Part shown: piece by piece, positions 44,640-53,595 of the stretch
Layout: each line of letters opens with the position of its first letter
Position numbering within the stretch: position 1 is the stretch's first letter
Source of the DNA: Protula sp. h YS-2021
Taxonomy: Eukaryota; Annelida; Polychaeta; Sabellida; Serpulidae
Reading direction: 5' to 3'
Length of the DNA: 64,000 nucleotides
NCBI GenBank assembly: GCA_949752745.1
Contig: OX457026.1
Coordinates: 71,303,091-71,367,090 of the forward strand
Position numbers and translations under genes: made by a program
Notes under the pieces: model-generated
What the model was told of the DNA's origin: nothing
Seen by the model: only the letters and a program-made list of their open reading frames with translations
Databases searched by the model: none

Positions 44640-45480
44640 TCTCTCTTTTTCCAGTTTGAGTGGTTTCCAGAAAAGTCCTCCTACAGTATTTAACAAAGGG
44701 AGATGAAATTTGGCTTATGTGTAGAGGGGGACGAGATCTCGGTCAATCCGCAATTTTTTTTACCTCAGCGGTCAAGGTCAAATTGAGATCAAACTGATTT
44801 TTTTCCACAAAATGGTTTCCAGAAAATTGCTCCTTACTTATAGACTTATAGACAATCATCAGGTCTCGGTCAAATCGCCAAATATTTTTGACTTTGAGCT
44901 CAAAGGTCAAGGTCAAGGTGAGGTCAAAATATTTTTAGAAGCGCCTATTAATCACGAAAAGTATCTATAAAAGTGCTCAAGTCCCAGCTTAAATACAGAA
45001 AACGTACTTAGTAGGGGGTAACCTTCAGGGTCATCGAGGTGCCTCTCATATGACGCTGTTTAGGCCCAAAGGGTAGAAAATGAGACAAAAATGGCTCTGT
45101 CTCTAACTGTTTTCGAAATAGGTCTTCCTATTTTAACGGTACACGAGGTCACATGACCTTTGACCTTGATCTTCAAGATGAAGATTCTGAATGGAAGGTT
45201 ATCCCACTACTGAATGCGTTTTATATATTCAAACTGGAATTTGACCTTCTCGGTTATGGTCAAGGTCGAAAACAGGAAGTTGACTATTATCTCGAAAACG
45301 GCTGGAGACATGCCGCTTTTGATCTCATTTTGGACCCTTTGGGCCTAAACAGCGTTTCATAAGAGGTACTTTGATGACCTTGACCTTCTAGGTCTAAAGA
45401 ACGCTACATAAGAGATACCTCGATGACCTTGACCTTCCCAAAACGACGACAAAGAAGGGATACTGCGTAACTTTGAGCTT
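44640..45480 (-). repeat. GACCTTGACCTT repeat element, inverse copy
   Basis: Units containing TCCTCCTA, CAATCCGCAATTTTT, GGTCAAGGTCAAATT and the TTAGGCCCAAAGGGT motif match those at 37600-38530 but in the opposite orientation. No gene. A G-homopolymer near 45722-45737 follows downstream. Confidence 0.6.
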
Positions 45481-46256
45481 CTTGGTCATAATTTAGTACA
45501 AATATTTTCTTTAGTGGTTTCTGCAAATGGACCAATTTCGCCAGCCAGCGGATTTCTGTCAAGTTTTAATTGTCACAACAATGTTCAAGGACATTTCGGC
45601 CAGCAAACAGGCAATTAATGAAAATAACAGTTTCTGTGCTATCGCCAAAACGGCTAGTCTGGTTATGTCTGTTTGCCAATATCCGCCTGAAATGGCCCGG
45701 CCCAACAATATTCATGGATGTTGGGGGGGGGGGGGGTGGTCACGACTGCACTGCCGAAAATGGCACCAAAGCGTGTAAGGAGGTCAAAATGGCACAATAT
45801 TTGTATTAAATTATGACCAAGAAGCTCAAAGTTACTCCTTTTAAAAGAAATGATTTTTTTATCTTATCTGTTCGTTCTGATATATCTAAATGCCACAGGG
45901 CTCAAAATATTTTCCGTTTTTTTCGCTTTGCCATATTTTTCGTTGCCATTATTTCCACTTGCCATATTTTCCGTTGCCATTATTCCCGTTGCCATTTTTT
46001 CCGATGCCATTTTTTCCTACACCCGTCTATAACATACAGATTGTTAATTAGTTAAGATGTAATAGATATTATTGTAAACGAATATTAATTTCAATGTGTT
46101 TGGACATCAAAGTTGAATGTATGGTCAACCCCACAACATTTTACCCCAGAATGACCAAACCTCCCAAATAGGACCACCTCTGAAATAGAGCACATTTTTT
46201 CGGGTCTCAAGGGTGGTCCAATTTCAGAGGTTTCGCTGTATTAGAATATTTACCAG
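45481..46256. other. Intergenic up to the Ginger element, with degraded transposon ends
   Basis: CCGTTGCCATTATTCC-type short repeats lie at 45900-46020. The end GGTTTCGCTGTA at 46230-46241, with CACCTCTGAAATAG nearby, resembles the right end of a Tigger-like element. No gene. Confidence 0.4.
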
Positions 46257-46397
46257 TGTCCCAGGACGAATGGTCCATCGTGTTTATGGTCTGCCCGGAC
46301 CATTAGTCCTAGGATTTTTGGTCCCCCCGAACCAGGAGTCCTAGGACATATGGCCCCCTGGAGACCAATGGCCCTAGCGACAATGTCCCCCATGGTC
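46257..46397. repeat. Left terminal inverted repeat of the Ginger element
   Basis: It begins TGTCCCAGGACGAATGGTC and continues with clustered TGGTCC, CCTAGGA and TGGCCCCC motifs that are mirrored at 55085-55209. Similarity is patchy beyond the first 20 bases. Confidence 0.7.
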
Positions 46398-47483
46398 CTT
46401 TTTTTATTTTTTAAAACTAAGAATAGACTTGAATAAATTTAATTATGGTTGATTTCTTTCTTAGTTTAAAGGCACAATTTGTCATTAAATCAAGGAGGTT
46501 ACAATTCGATATAATCCCGCCGTTTCCTTCGTGATTTGTTGGAGATTGCAATTTACTTTTAAATCAATGAACTGTAATAGCTTAAATCCTGCACAGTAAT
46601 TAACGGAGTTAGCAATTTCAAATTGTGGCACGCGAGTCCACATCAATCACATCACTTCAGTGGACTCTAATAACTTAATCCCACAGGGCTTTTCGTTATT
46701 TACGGAGATTGGAATATGAAACTGTGGTACACGAATCCACATCAGCCAGCAAATAATAATAATAATTAAACTTTATTTAATATATAACGTCCACATCAAT
46801 CACACCATTTCAATGGACTCTAATAACTTAATCCTACAGGAGTCTGGAATTTGAAACTGTGGTACACATATCCATATCAGTCAGCAAAAAAAACAACTAA
46901 AATTTATTTCAATGGAATTTATTCAATAGAATACTGTTGAATTAATCCCGAAAAAAAAACATCAACGGGGATCTAGAATGATCAGTTTTTAAATTTACTC
47001 AGCAATACGATGTTGAGTAAATTCACGATGAAAAATCAACGGCTCTACCTGTATAAGATGAGAGGTTTTCCGGAAAATTCATCTATCAGAGAACCAAAGA
47101 TGAATACACAGAAAGCGTAGAAGTAGATGAAAATGAAAACGGAGCGTGTAAAACAACCCGAAACTTGGATAATAGGATCACATTTTTCAGTATTTAAGTC
47201 AAAATACTTATCCTGAGGGATTTTAAAACTCGAATAAACGAGTTCTTCGAAAAAAAGCCAAGAGCTTTTTGATTAAGGATTCTGTGCCCTATTACACTGC
47301 TCCAGATAAGCCATTTTATCCAAGTTGTTATCTGTTTTTAAATAAATACGTAAATAAGTATTAAAAGTACATATAAATAAAACTAAATAAATAAAAAAGT
47401 GAATAAATGAAAGTAAATAAAGCATAAATAAACAAAAAGGAAATAAATAGGTGTTAAATAAACAGTTTAATAACTATTTTTAG
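46398..47483. other. 5' part of the Ginger element, coding exons not resolved
   Basis: Diverged repeats of GTGGTACACGAATCCACATC and GGACTCTAATAACTTAATCC occur at 46625-46890. An open stretch at about 47073-47165 (YQRTKDEYTESVEVDENENG) may be a transposase exon, but no clean splice sites were found. AAATAAGT-type microsatellite at 47335-47465 leads into the first secure exon. Confidence 0.4.
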
Positions 47484-47802
47484 GAAAAAAGAGCACAAGT
47501 TATCTTTCAACGGGATGAGCAGATGCGTATAGTGAAAACTTGCCACGAAGGTTGGGTGAATCCAAAGAAGCAAAGGCACTCGGTTGCCACTTTGGGCGCG
47601 ACAAAACGCATACTAAGGTTGCGGAACGGCATGGGCATGCGCTACATAGACCATTGTGATATATGTCAGCGCGTGAAGCGTGGATTCGAGAAAGCTCCCA
47701 CACAACTTCAAAGTATTCCTGTGAAACCAGAACTATGGCGACAAAGTGGTACTGATTTGGTCGGTCCATTACCGAAAACGAAAGAAGGCTACACGTACAT
47801 TG
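47484..47802 (+). CDS. Ginger transposase exon A: H2C2 zinc finger and start of integrase core
   Basis: The exon lies between ACTATTTTTAG and ATTG|GTAAGT. It encodes the integrase zinc-binding H2C2 region (CHEGW..., IDHCDICQRVK) and then the start of the DDE core with DLVGPLP, the first catalytic Asp. It joins in frame (phase 1) to exon B. The preceding intron contains an AAATAAGT microsatellite. Confidence 0.8.
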
Positions 47803-48045
47803 GTAAGTGGTAACAATGGTTAAATAAATATTTAAATAAGTAAATATAATACAAATCAATAGAAAATAAGTAAATAAATAAGTAAATAAGTGGGTAAATA
47901 AATAACTGGATAAGTAAATAGTAAATAAATAAGTAAATAAGTGGGTAAATAAATAACTGAATAAGTAACTAACAAATAAGTAAGGAAATTAATTTATAGA
48001 TAAATAATAAAAATATGTAAAAATGCTTCTAATTTGTGCTTGCAG

Positions 48046-48266
48046 TGTTGGCAATAGATTACTGTACAAAGTGGCCAGAGGCTGCTCCACTTAAACAGAA
48101 GACTGCTATAGCCGTTGTTGATGTTTTGTACCGCCTGATCTGCCGTCATGGATGCTCCGAAATTTTAATTTCTGACGAAGGCACAGAATTCAACAACAAA
48201 GTACAGAAAGAACTTCACAGATTAACTGGAGTTGACCATCGTGTTACAAGTGCCTACTACCCATGG
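48046..48266 (+). CDS. Ginger transposase exon B: integrase core
   Basis: The acceptor is TGTGCTTGCAG and the exon is 221 bp, phase 1 in and phase 0 out. It encodes AIDYCTKWPEAAPL and ILISDEGTEFNN, the latter with the second catalytic Asp, followed by VTSAYYP as in gypsy integrases. The flanking introns are rich in AAATAAGT/AAATAAAT. Confidence 0.82.
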
Positions 48267-48388
48267 GTAACATATCAACTTAATTTATGTTCTGTAATTT
48301 ATTTGTCACTGAAGTGTATGTTGATGTTTAATAAGAAAAATTGTTGTAGTTTAATTTATAATTTATCTCTATATTTGGCTTATTATAG

Positions 48389-48518
48389 AGCAATGGTCTG
48401 GTTTAAAGCCAGAATGAAACTACCAAGGAAAGTCTTTTGAAGCACACAGAAGATCAATTGGCCGAAGTTCTATATGGGATTCTATTCGCCTACCGCAGCT
48501 CCGTGCATGCTTCTACTG
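48389..48518 (+). pseudogene. Ginger transposase exon C with premature stop
   Basis: The exon joins in phase to B and D and encodes SNGLV, then TAA at 48404-48406, then QNETTKESLLKHTED and AYRSSVHASTG, typical integrase sequence after the active site. In the family the residue after SNGLV is the third catalytic acid (Glu), so the stop falls exactly on that codon. The transposase is therefore truncated and catalytically dead. Everything else in the exon is well conserved, so inactivation is fairly recent. Confidence 0.75.
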
Positions 48519-48693
48519 GTATATATTGCTTTATAATAAATAAAAAATATTATAAAAAATAAATAAAGATTGAAATAAATAAATGAAATAAGTAATAAAA
48601 TAAATAAATAAAAAAGAAATAAATGCATAAATAAACAATGATAAATAAATAAATGAAATAAATAAATAAAATATACGTATGTTTTGCTTGTAG

Positions 48694-48905
48694 GTTACTC
48701 GCTGTTTTTCCTGTTGTATGGCAGAGAACGCCGTCTTCCTATAGACGTTATCTTAAAAAATTCAGCAATCGACGACGCAACAGCGACGATACAGCCAGAT
48801 GTTGACACTCTTGTTGCGCATATGACAGGCCTACGAAAGGTTGTTGCTGAGCAAGCGCAAGAGAATATAGCCACAGCTCAAACACGACAAAAGCGCAATT
48901 ACCAT
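48694..48905 (+). CDS. Ginger transposase exon D, 5' half, interrupted by the Ngaro insertion
   Basis: The acceptor is GCTTGTAG. The exon encodes FFLLYGRERRLPIDV, the usual integrase C-terminal core motif, and a helical linker ending KRNYH. The frame stops abruptly at the histidine codon 48903-48905 where the Ngaro element begins, and resumes in the same frame at 54016. Confidence 0.8.
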
Positions 48906-49127
48906 TAAAACTTCTTTGGCGCCCGCCTTGTAACATTAGCAATTAAATCACGGTTCGATTATGCTAGGCGCGCTCTTTTTTTTTTTTTTTCTTGTCTCTA
49001 ACACGCTGCTAAATAAAACAAAGACTGGTTTGGGTAGTCATTTCTTTAATGGCATAAAGTTGCGAATAGCAACAAAACATAGCAACAATTTCAAAACCTT
49101 AAGTAGGTGTTGAACATAACTTTGTCC
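48906..49127 (-). repeat. Ngaro split direct repeat B2
   Basis: This 222-bp repeat matches 49611-49832, including a 15-T run. It is the terminal copy at the 3' end of the retroelement. Confidence 0.9.
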
Positions 49128-49191
49128 ACTACACATACTACCAATAAGACAAAAAACCTTAAAATGTAAGGGGACAGGGGTGGGTGGCGGG

Positions 49192-49610
49192 TTTTTCTTT
49201 TTCAAAAACTGTTGTTTTTTTGCGCTTGCAGATTGCGATGGTAGTTTTCTCTGCTAAAAGCTGTTAATGCTGCGCTTGCAGATTGCGAATGAGAAAGGAG
49301 AGAAAGGAAGCCCCTTTTTAAAACACACGCATTAATCCGTACTGACAAGAGTAACAGATGGTCAGCGACATTTAACAAACAATATTTCGACGGCGAAGAC
49401 GCCCAGTGTTTAAACAACAATTAGGAGATGGCTAGTAAACTGCCAGAGACGCCCAGTGTTTAGATAAGAATCAAGAGATGACCAGTGAGATTAGCAACCA
49501 CTCGGCGGAGACGCCAAGTGTTTAGACAAGAATTAACTGTGAAGGTGGGCAGGCAGAGTTACACGCCACTCGCCCGTTTTAAATGTAAATAATCAGATTA
49601 TTTATGGTAT
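49192..49610 (-). repeat. Ngaro split direct repeat A2
   Basis: About 419 bp, the same as A1 at 53596-54015 except for one T in a homopolymer. It contains internal repeats of GACGCCCAGTGTTTA and of GCGCTTGCAGATTGCGA. It abuts B1 with no spacer. Confidence 0.9.
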
Positions 49611-49832
49611 TAAAACTTCTTTGGCGCCCGCCTTGTAACATTAGCAATTAAATCACGGTTCGATTATGCTAGGCGCGCTCTTTTTTTTTTTTTTTCTTGT
49701 CTCTAACACGCTGCTAAATAAAACAAAGACTGGTTTGGGTAGTCATTTCTTTAATGGCATAAAGTTGCGAATAGCAACAAAACATAGCAACAATTTCAAA
49801 ACCTTAAGTAGGTGTTGAACATAACTTTGTCC
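49611..49832 (-). repeat. Ngaro split direct repeat B1
   Basis: 222 bp matching B2, located immediately after the recombinase stop codon in element orientation. Confidence 0.9.
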
Positions 49833-49862
49833 CAAACTACCCAAACCGAAAAGTATTGTAGA

Positions 49863-50864
49863 TTAAGTATTCTTGGGGTTGATTGGAATTTTTGCGGCAT
49901 TTCTTCCAAGGACACGGGAGCATTCCAGGCGCAAGCCGAGAGGGACGTCCGTGTATCGGAGGTAGGCGTCCGATTTCCAGTCTCCCTGTGATTTGATGAC
50001 CTCAGAGGGGAGACCACATGCCAGGGCGAAGCTGGCCCCAGCTCGGCGGAGGCTATGGCCGCTGAACTGGGTGTCATCCAGTCCGATACTCTGGAGGTTC
50101 CGCCTGAGCAACGCGCCGAAAATCGCATGGGAGAGTGTGGCCAGGGCGCCTTCGCGCCTAAATGAGAACAAAGGGGAGTCCTCAGGGGACTTGGTCGTGG
50201 TCAGAAGGCGACCTAGGGCATAAACTGGGCAAAGTGGGGAGTCGGGGATACGGGGCAGTGGGACGACCAGTTGATGGCAAAAGTTCCGCATGGTCTTCGT
50301 GTGTTTGACATGAACGAGGGCCCCGTCGGCGAGGAAGGTCACGTCGCGACGGCATAAGTCTCTGCGGCAGTCGTGACTATCCTGTGAACGCGTGAGTAGG
50401 GTGGATTTCCTGAAGAAAGTGAAAAACCCAACCAAGCAAGCCGCCCAGAAGCACATGTCAAGTGACCGGTCGAGGTCCAGTACGTGGAGGAATTGAGCTA
50501 GAATATCCAGTGACAACGCGAGTTTTTTCTTTGGTGGGCTGCCGCGTTTGGCCTCTAAACCTTTAAGTAGTGTCTTAAGGCGGTAATTGTCCTCCGTCGG
50601 ATTCGGGTGGTCGTATTCCAAATGTAAGAAGCGGATCGCGGACAGGTAGCACCTGACGGAGTGAGGCTTTAGGGTGCGGCCCAGGAAACACGCGTAGCGT
50701 AACAGGGTGTCTGTGTCAGCGGGGACAGGTCGACAGCGAAAAAACGCGCAAAATGAGAGGAAAGCCTTGATGTGGGTGGAGTAGGCGGCATGGGTGTTGT
50801 CGGAATAAGCAGCCGAACGCAGCTGTTCTACCTCCATATCCAGCAGCGCTGTTTCCCTGACCAC
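49863..50864 (-). CDS. Ngaro tyrosine recombinase
   Basis: The recombinase integrates the circular cDNA by strand exchange. The 333-residue frame shows an N-terminal core-binding domain (SDNTHAAYSTHIKAFLSFC near 21-39) and a catalytic domain. Active-site residues are Arg152 (FFRKS), His270 and Arg273 (GHSLRRAG), Trp296 (GDWKSDAYLRY) and the probable nucleophile Tyr304. The frame overlaps the RT frame. Its first ATG is codon 10 (50835-50837), which begins 5 nt before the RT stop TAG (50828-50830), so termination-reinitiation is plausible. A CTGTTTCAG acceptor-like sequence also precedes the overlap. All catalytic positions are intact. Confidence 0.9.
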   Translation of the reverse strand: MVRETALLDMEVEQLRSAAYSDNTHAAYSTHIKAFLSFCAFFRCRPVPADTDTLLRYACFLGRTLKPHSVRCYLSAIRFLHLEYDHPNPTEDNYRLKTLLKGLEAKRGSPPKKKLALSLDILAQFLHVLDLDRSLDMCFWAACLVGFFTFFRKSTLLTRSQDSHDCRRDLCRRDVTFLADGALVHVKHTKTMRNFCHQLVVPLPRIPDSPLCPVYALGRLLTTTKSPEDSPLFSFRREGALATLSHAIFGALLRRNLQSIGLDDTQFSGHSLRRAGASFALACGLPSEVIKSQGDWKSDAYLRYTDVPLGLRLECSRVLGRNAAKIPINPKNT

Positions 50865-52474
50865 TCCTGAAACAGGAAGCGCATTGTGGCGTGAGACATG
50901 TGATTACGAAGGTCAGATACTGGCACGTGCGCGAATGCGTAGGTGGCGTGCGTTAAATTGCTCAATCTTGATAGGCTGTCAGCTAGTTTATTCTCCCGCG
51001 TGTTTACGAACGACGCGTTAATACTTATATTATACTTAAGACATATTAACATGATATCAATAAGAATATCCGATGCCGCAATGTTCCGTATAGAGCCGTT
51101 ATTGAGGGCATGGAGCGTGACCATATTGTCGGTGAATACCCTCACTTTCCGTCCTGTATAGATGGTCTTCCAGCGTTTCAGGGCAAGGTGTACAGCGGCC
51201 AGCTCTTTAACATTAATGTGGTGTTTTTCGAGGGGCGGAGCATCGACGTGCCAATTGCAATAGAGCCAGTCTAAAGCGAGGGTCCCGCGGACCAGGGCTG
51301 CTCCAGCAGCGGCAGAGCTGCTGTCCGTCACGATGTATGCAGGATCGGGCAAAGACCTTTCGAGAATGAAATGGCACGTGCCGTTGAATGAGCTGCATAA
51401 GCGATTTAGCATAGCGATATCGCGGCGTGTATCAGCGGAAATACGGACGCGGAAGTGGGGGCGGCGCAGTGACGTCATCAGCGAGATGAGGCGGCGCATT
51501 GCTGGGCGTATGACACGAACTACTCGGGCGACCCAGTTTAGTTTCCCAAGCAAGCTCTGGATGTCCCGTTTGGTAAAGCGTTTGTGCTCGCAAACGGACC
51601 ATTCGCGTAAGGTGTTTTGCGTATCCTCTAGTTTATCGGAGGGGATGGAGAGTTTGCAGTTAATGGTGTCGATTAACACACCCAGAAACGTGAGGCACTG
51701 AGTCGGGTAGACGCATTTGCTCCAATTAATGGTGAAGCCGAGGGAGATGAGGGTGTCAAGGAGATAGTCCATCGCTGACTGGGCATCTTCGCAGGTGTCC
51801 GCAGTGATAAAGAAGTCGTCAAGGTAGCAGATCACCGCCTTAATACCTTTCCGGCAAAGCATGCGGCACACACTCTGTGTTATGCGGTGAAAGATGCCGA
51901 CACTGAGGGACGCACCAAAGGGGAGTCTAGTGTCTACCAGGAATGTGTGCTGTTTATCGCCCTTGAATTTCCATTTCAAACCTGTAAACTGCTGTGAAAA
52001 TGCGCTTAAGGGCACGTGCCTATATGCCGATTTAATGTCCACCTTGGCCATGAATGACCCTTGCTTGGTCAAGCTGACCGCAGTGTCCACAGACGTAAAT
52101 TTGTGCTTGTCCGGGCAGGCGAAGCTGTTGACTGAGTTTCCCTCCGGTTTGGAACAATCATGAATGAGGCGGATACCGTCTTTGTCCTTAGGCACGGCTG
52201 ATATCGGGGAGATTATTACCGGTTTTTCAAGAGCAATTTTGTATCTTCCCAGGGAGAGTTCTTTCTTTATCTCTGTTTCGACTAAGTCTCTGTATGTGAG
52301 TTCCGCAGATCGACTATTTGGGGCTTCGGAAGGTTCAATAGACTGGGTTTTGGTGTTTACGATGTCGAAACCATTCTTTATGCCGTTTAGAATGAAACAT
52401 TTGTCGCTATCTGAACACAATAATCGTTCCCAGATCGTGATTTTGTTAGCAAGCGGGTTAGAGACGTCTGGTTG
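50828..52474 (-). CDS. Ngaro reverse transcriptase-RNase H, fused in frame to Gag through a UAG
   Basis: Numbering runs from a TTG at 52420. The RT palm has VDIKSAY (Asp128) and YLDD at 199-202; RNase H has TDSSS (Asp366), KELAAV (Glu406), FTDN (Asp431) and LADSLSR (Asp481). The frame is open all the way up to the Gag UAG at 52475-52477 and in the same frame as Gag, with about 18 codons before the TTG. Its first ATG is at residue 124, inside the palm and after conserved RT sequence (ISAVPKDKDGIRLIHD), so independent initiation would lose part of the enzyme. Expression as a Gag-RT readthrough product is the best explanation. Confidence 0.9.
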   Translation of the reverse strand, partial: QPDVSNPLANKITIWERLLCSDSDKCFILNGIKNGFDIVNTKTQSIEPSEAPNSRSAELTYRDLVETEIKKELSLGRYKIALEKPVIISPISAVPKDKDGIRLIHDCSKPEGNSVNSFACPDKHKFTSVDTAVSLTKQGSFMAKVDIKSAYRHVPLSAFSQQFTGLKWKFKGDKQHTFLVDTRLPFGASLSVGIFHRITQSVCRMLCRKGIKAVICYLDDFFITADTCEDAQSAMDYLLDTLISLGFTINWSKCVYPTQCLTFLGVLIDTINCKLSIPSDKLEDTQNTLREWSVCEHKRFTKRDIQSLLGKLNWVARVVRVIRPAMRRLISLMTSLRRPHFRVRISADTRRDIAMLNRLCSSFNGTCHFILERSLPDPAYIVTDSSSAAAGAALVRGTLALDWLYCNWHVDAPPLEKHHINVKELAAVHLALKRWKTIYTGRKVRVFTDNMVTLHALNNGSIRNIAASDILIDIMLICLKYNISINASFVNTRENKLADSLSRLSNLTHATYAFAHVPVSDLRNHMSHATMRFLFQEWSGKQRCWIWR

Positions 52475-52477
52475 CTA
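52469..52477 (-). promoter_or_regulatory. Predicted stop-codon readthrough site UAG CAA CCA between Gag and RT
   Basis: On -, Gag ends CAC GCC TAG and continues CAA CCA GAC in the RT frame. UAG followed by CAR YYA is the tobamovirus-type leaky stop context, and CAA CCA fits it at all six positions. Gag and RT share one frame with no other stop between them, and RT lacks an AUG of its own near its start. The match is seen in the sequence; leakiness is inferred. Confidence 0.65.
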
Positions 52478-53497
52478 GGCGTGAGTGTGCTCGGGGTGAT
52501 CTCGGAAGCACTTCAGGCACACGTGTGAAAACCTGCACCCTTGGAGGGTGCACCCCCGGCGGCCATTGAAGTTCCGGCAAATCTCCTTCCCGTTGTGGTC
52601 CCTGGTAACCTGAGCTCGGGTGCGGGGATGTGGGTGGCGGGGTTGGCCGTCGTTGCGTCCTGAGGCCTGGAAGCGGGAGGAGAAGATGCACACTCCCATA
52701 AGGTAAGTGTCGTCTTCCCCCCACCTGAGCTGACCCGTGTGTACGCGCTGCCGGTACTCGAAGTCGTACCGCATGCAACGGTTTATCGGGTAGTGCTCAC
52801 ACATGTCGGCGAATTTAATGGCGTACAGGTTGTACCCGTCCCGATCTTCCTGGGACTTGAAGTGTCCGGAACGTCCCAGCGCTTCATAGATGCGCCCATG
52901 CCCTTTTATCCATTGCTGTAGAGTGGTGTCTTCAGGTTTGGGTCTGCGCCTGCTGGTTGAGAGGACGATGCGCGCGTCTCCCTGCGTCGAGAGAACCGAT
53001 TCTTCGCTCTGTGAGCCGAGGAAAGAGCCACAGAAGTCCTGGACGAAAAATGGTTTCACATTACCTGGCGTTTTGCCGGTGAGCCACGGGTCGTTGTCGG
53101 TCGTCGATCTGTCCTTGAGGGACTCTAAGAAGGCTGCCATCTCCGTATCGCTCGTCTTCGGAATGGTCGCGAGGGTGACCGGTTCCGTGTCCTTTTCAGT
53201 AGCAAGGTCAGCATTTGGCGAGCTGGACGCTTCAGGGGGCGCAACACCCTTGTCTAGCCTGTCCGCTTTCCTGTCGGCTTTGGCGTCGCGCAGGTCGCTA
53301 ATCGCTGCCTGGAGGGCTTTGGTTTGCCCTATTGAAAGCTTTAGAGCCTTCAGAACTGTTGCATCGATGTGCGCGACTGTGTCCACGGACAGAAATTCCT
53401 CATTCACTAAAGCCTCTACCGTACTCTTAGTGAGGTGTTTTTCAAGTGCCCAAGCCTTCAGTTCACTTACAGCCTTAGCAACATGTTCTTCATCCAT
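52475..53497 (-). CDS. Ngaro Gag-like protein with C-terminal zinc finger
   Basis: The 340-residue frame starts with ATG at 53497 and ends at TAG 52475-52477. The N-terminal 70 residues form a helical, SAM-like region (ATVLKALKLSIGQTKALQAA). A charged linker follows, then a conserved core (LQQWIKGHGRIYEALG), and a Cys/His-rich C-terminus of pattern C-x8-C-x4-C-x3-H followed by VCLKCF and HPEHTH. This is probably the nucleic-acid-binding nucleocapsid part. No protease motif is seen, as is usual for Ngaro elements. Confidence 0.85.
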   Translation of the reverse strand: MDEEHVAKAVSELKAWALEKHLTKSTVEALVNEEFLSVDTVAHIDATVLKALKLSIGQTKALQAAISDLRDAKADRKADRLDKGVAPPEASSSPNADLATEKDTEPVTLATIPKTSDTEMAAFLESLKDRSTTDNDPWLTGKTPGNVKPFFVQDFCGSFLGSQSEESVLSTQGDARIVLSTSRRRPKPEDTTLQQWIKGHGRIYEALGRSGHFKSQEDRDGYNLYAIKFADMCEHYPINRCMRYDFEYRQRVHTGQLRWGEDDTYLMGVCIFSSRFQASGRNDGQPRHPHPRTRAQVTRDHNGKEICRNFNGRRGCTLQGCRFSHVCLKCFRDHPEHTHA

Positions 53498-53595
53498 CGT
53501 AATTCAGTTTTAATTCCGAAAGTTTCGCAGTTTTTACTTCGTCTATCCCGGCAATTATCCTATAATTAAGTAGCCGCTTTATTTATTTTTCTTTT

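Noticed and set aside
44386..44706. Frame with repeated MSGGI motif, possibly a repeat protein
   Set aside because: It is the translation of the foldback element's GGTGGTATTATGTCC direct repeats; no start context or conservation is visible.
49993..53513. Plus-strand frames across the Ngaro element (for example 52890-53513)
   Set aside because: They are antisense to intact Gag, RT and recombinase frames that contain all expected catalytic motifs.
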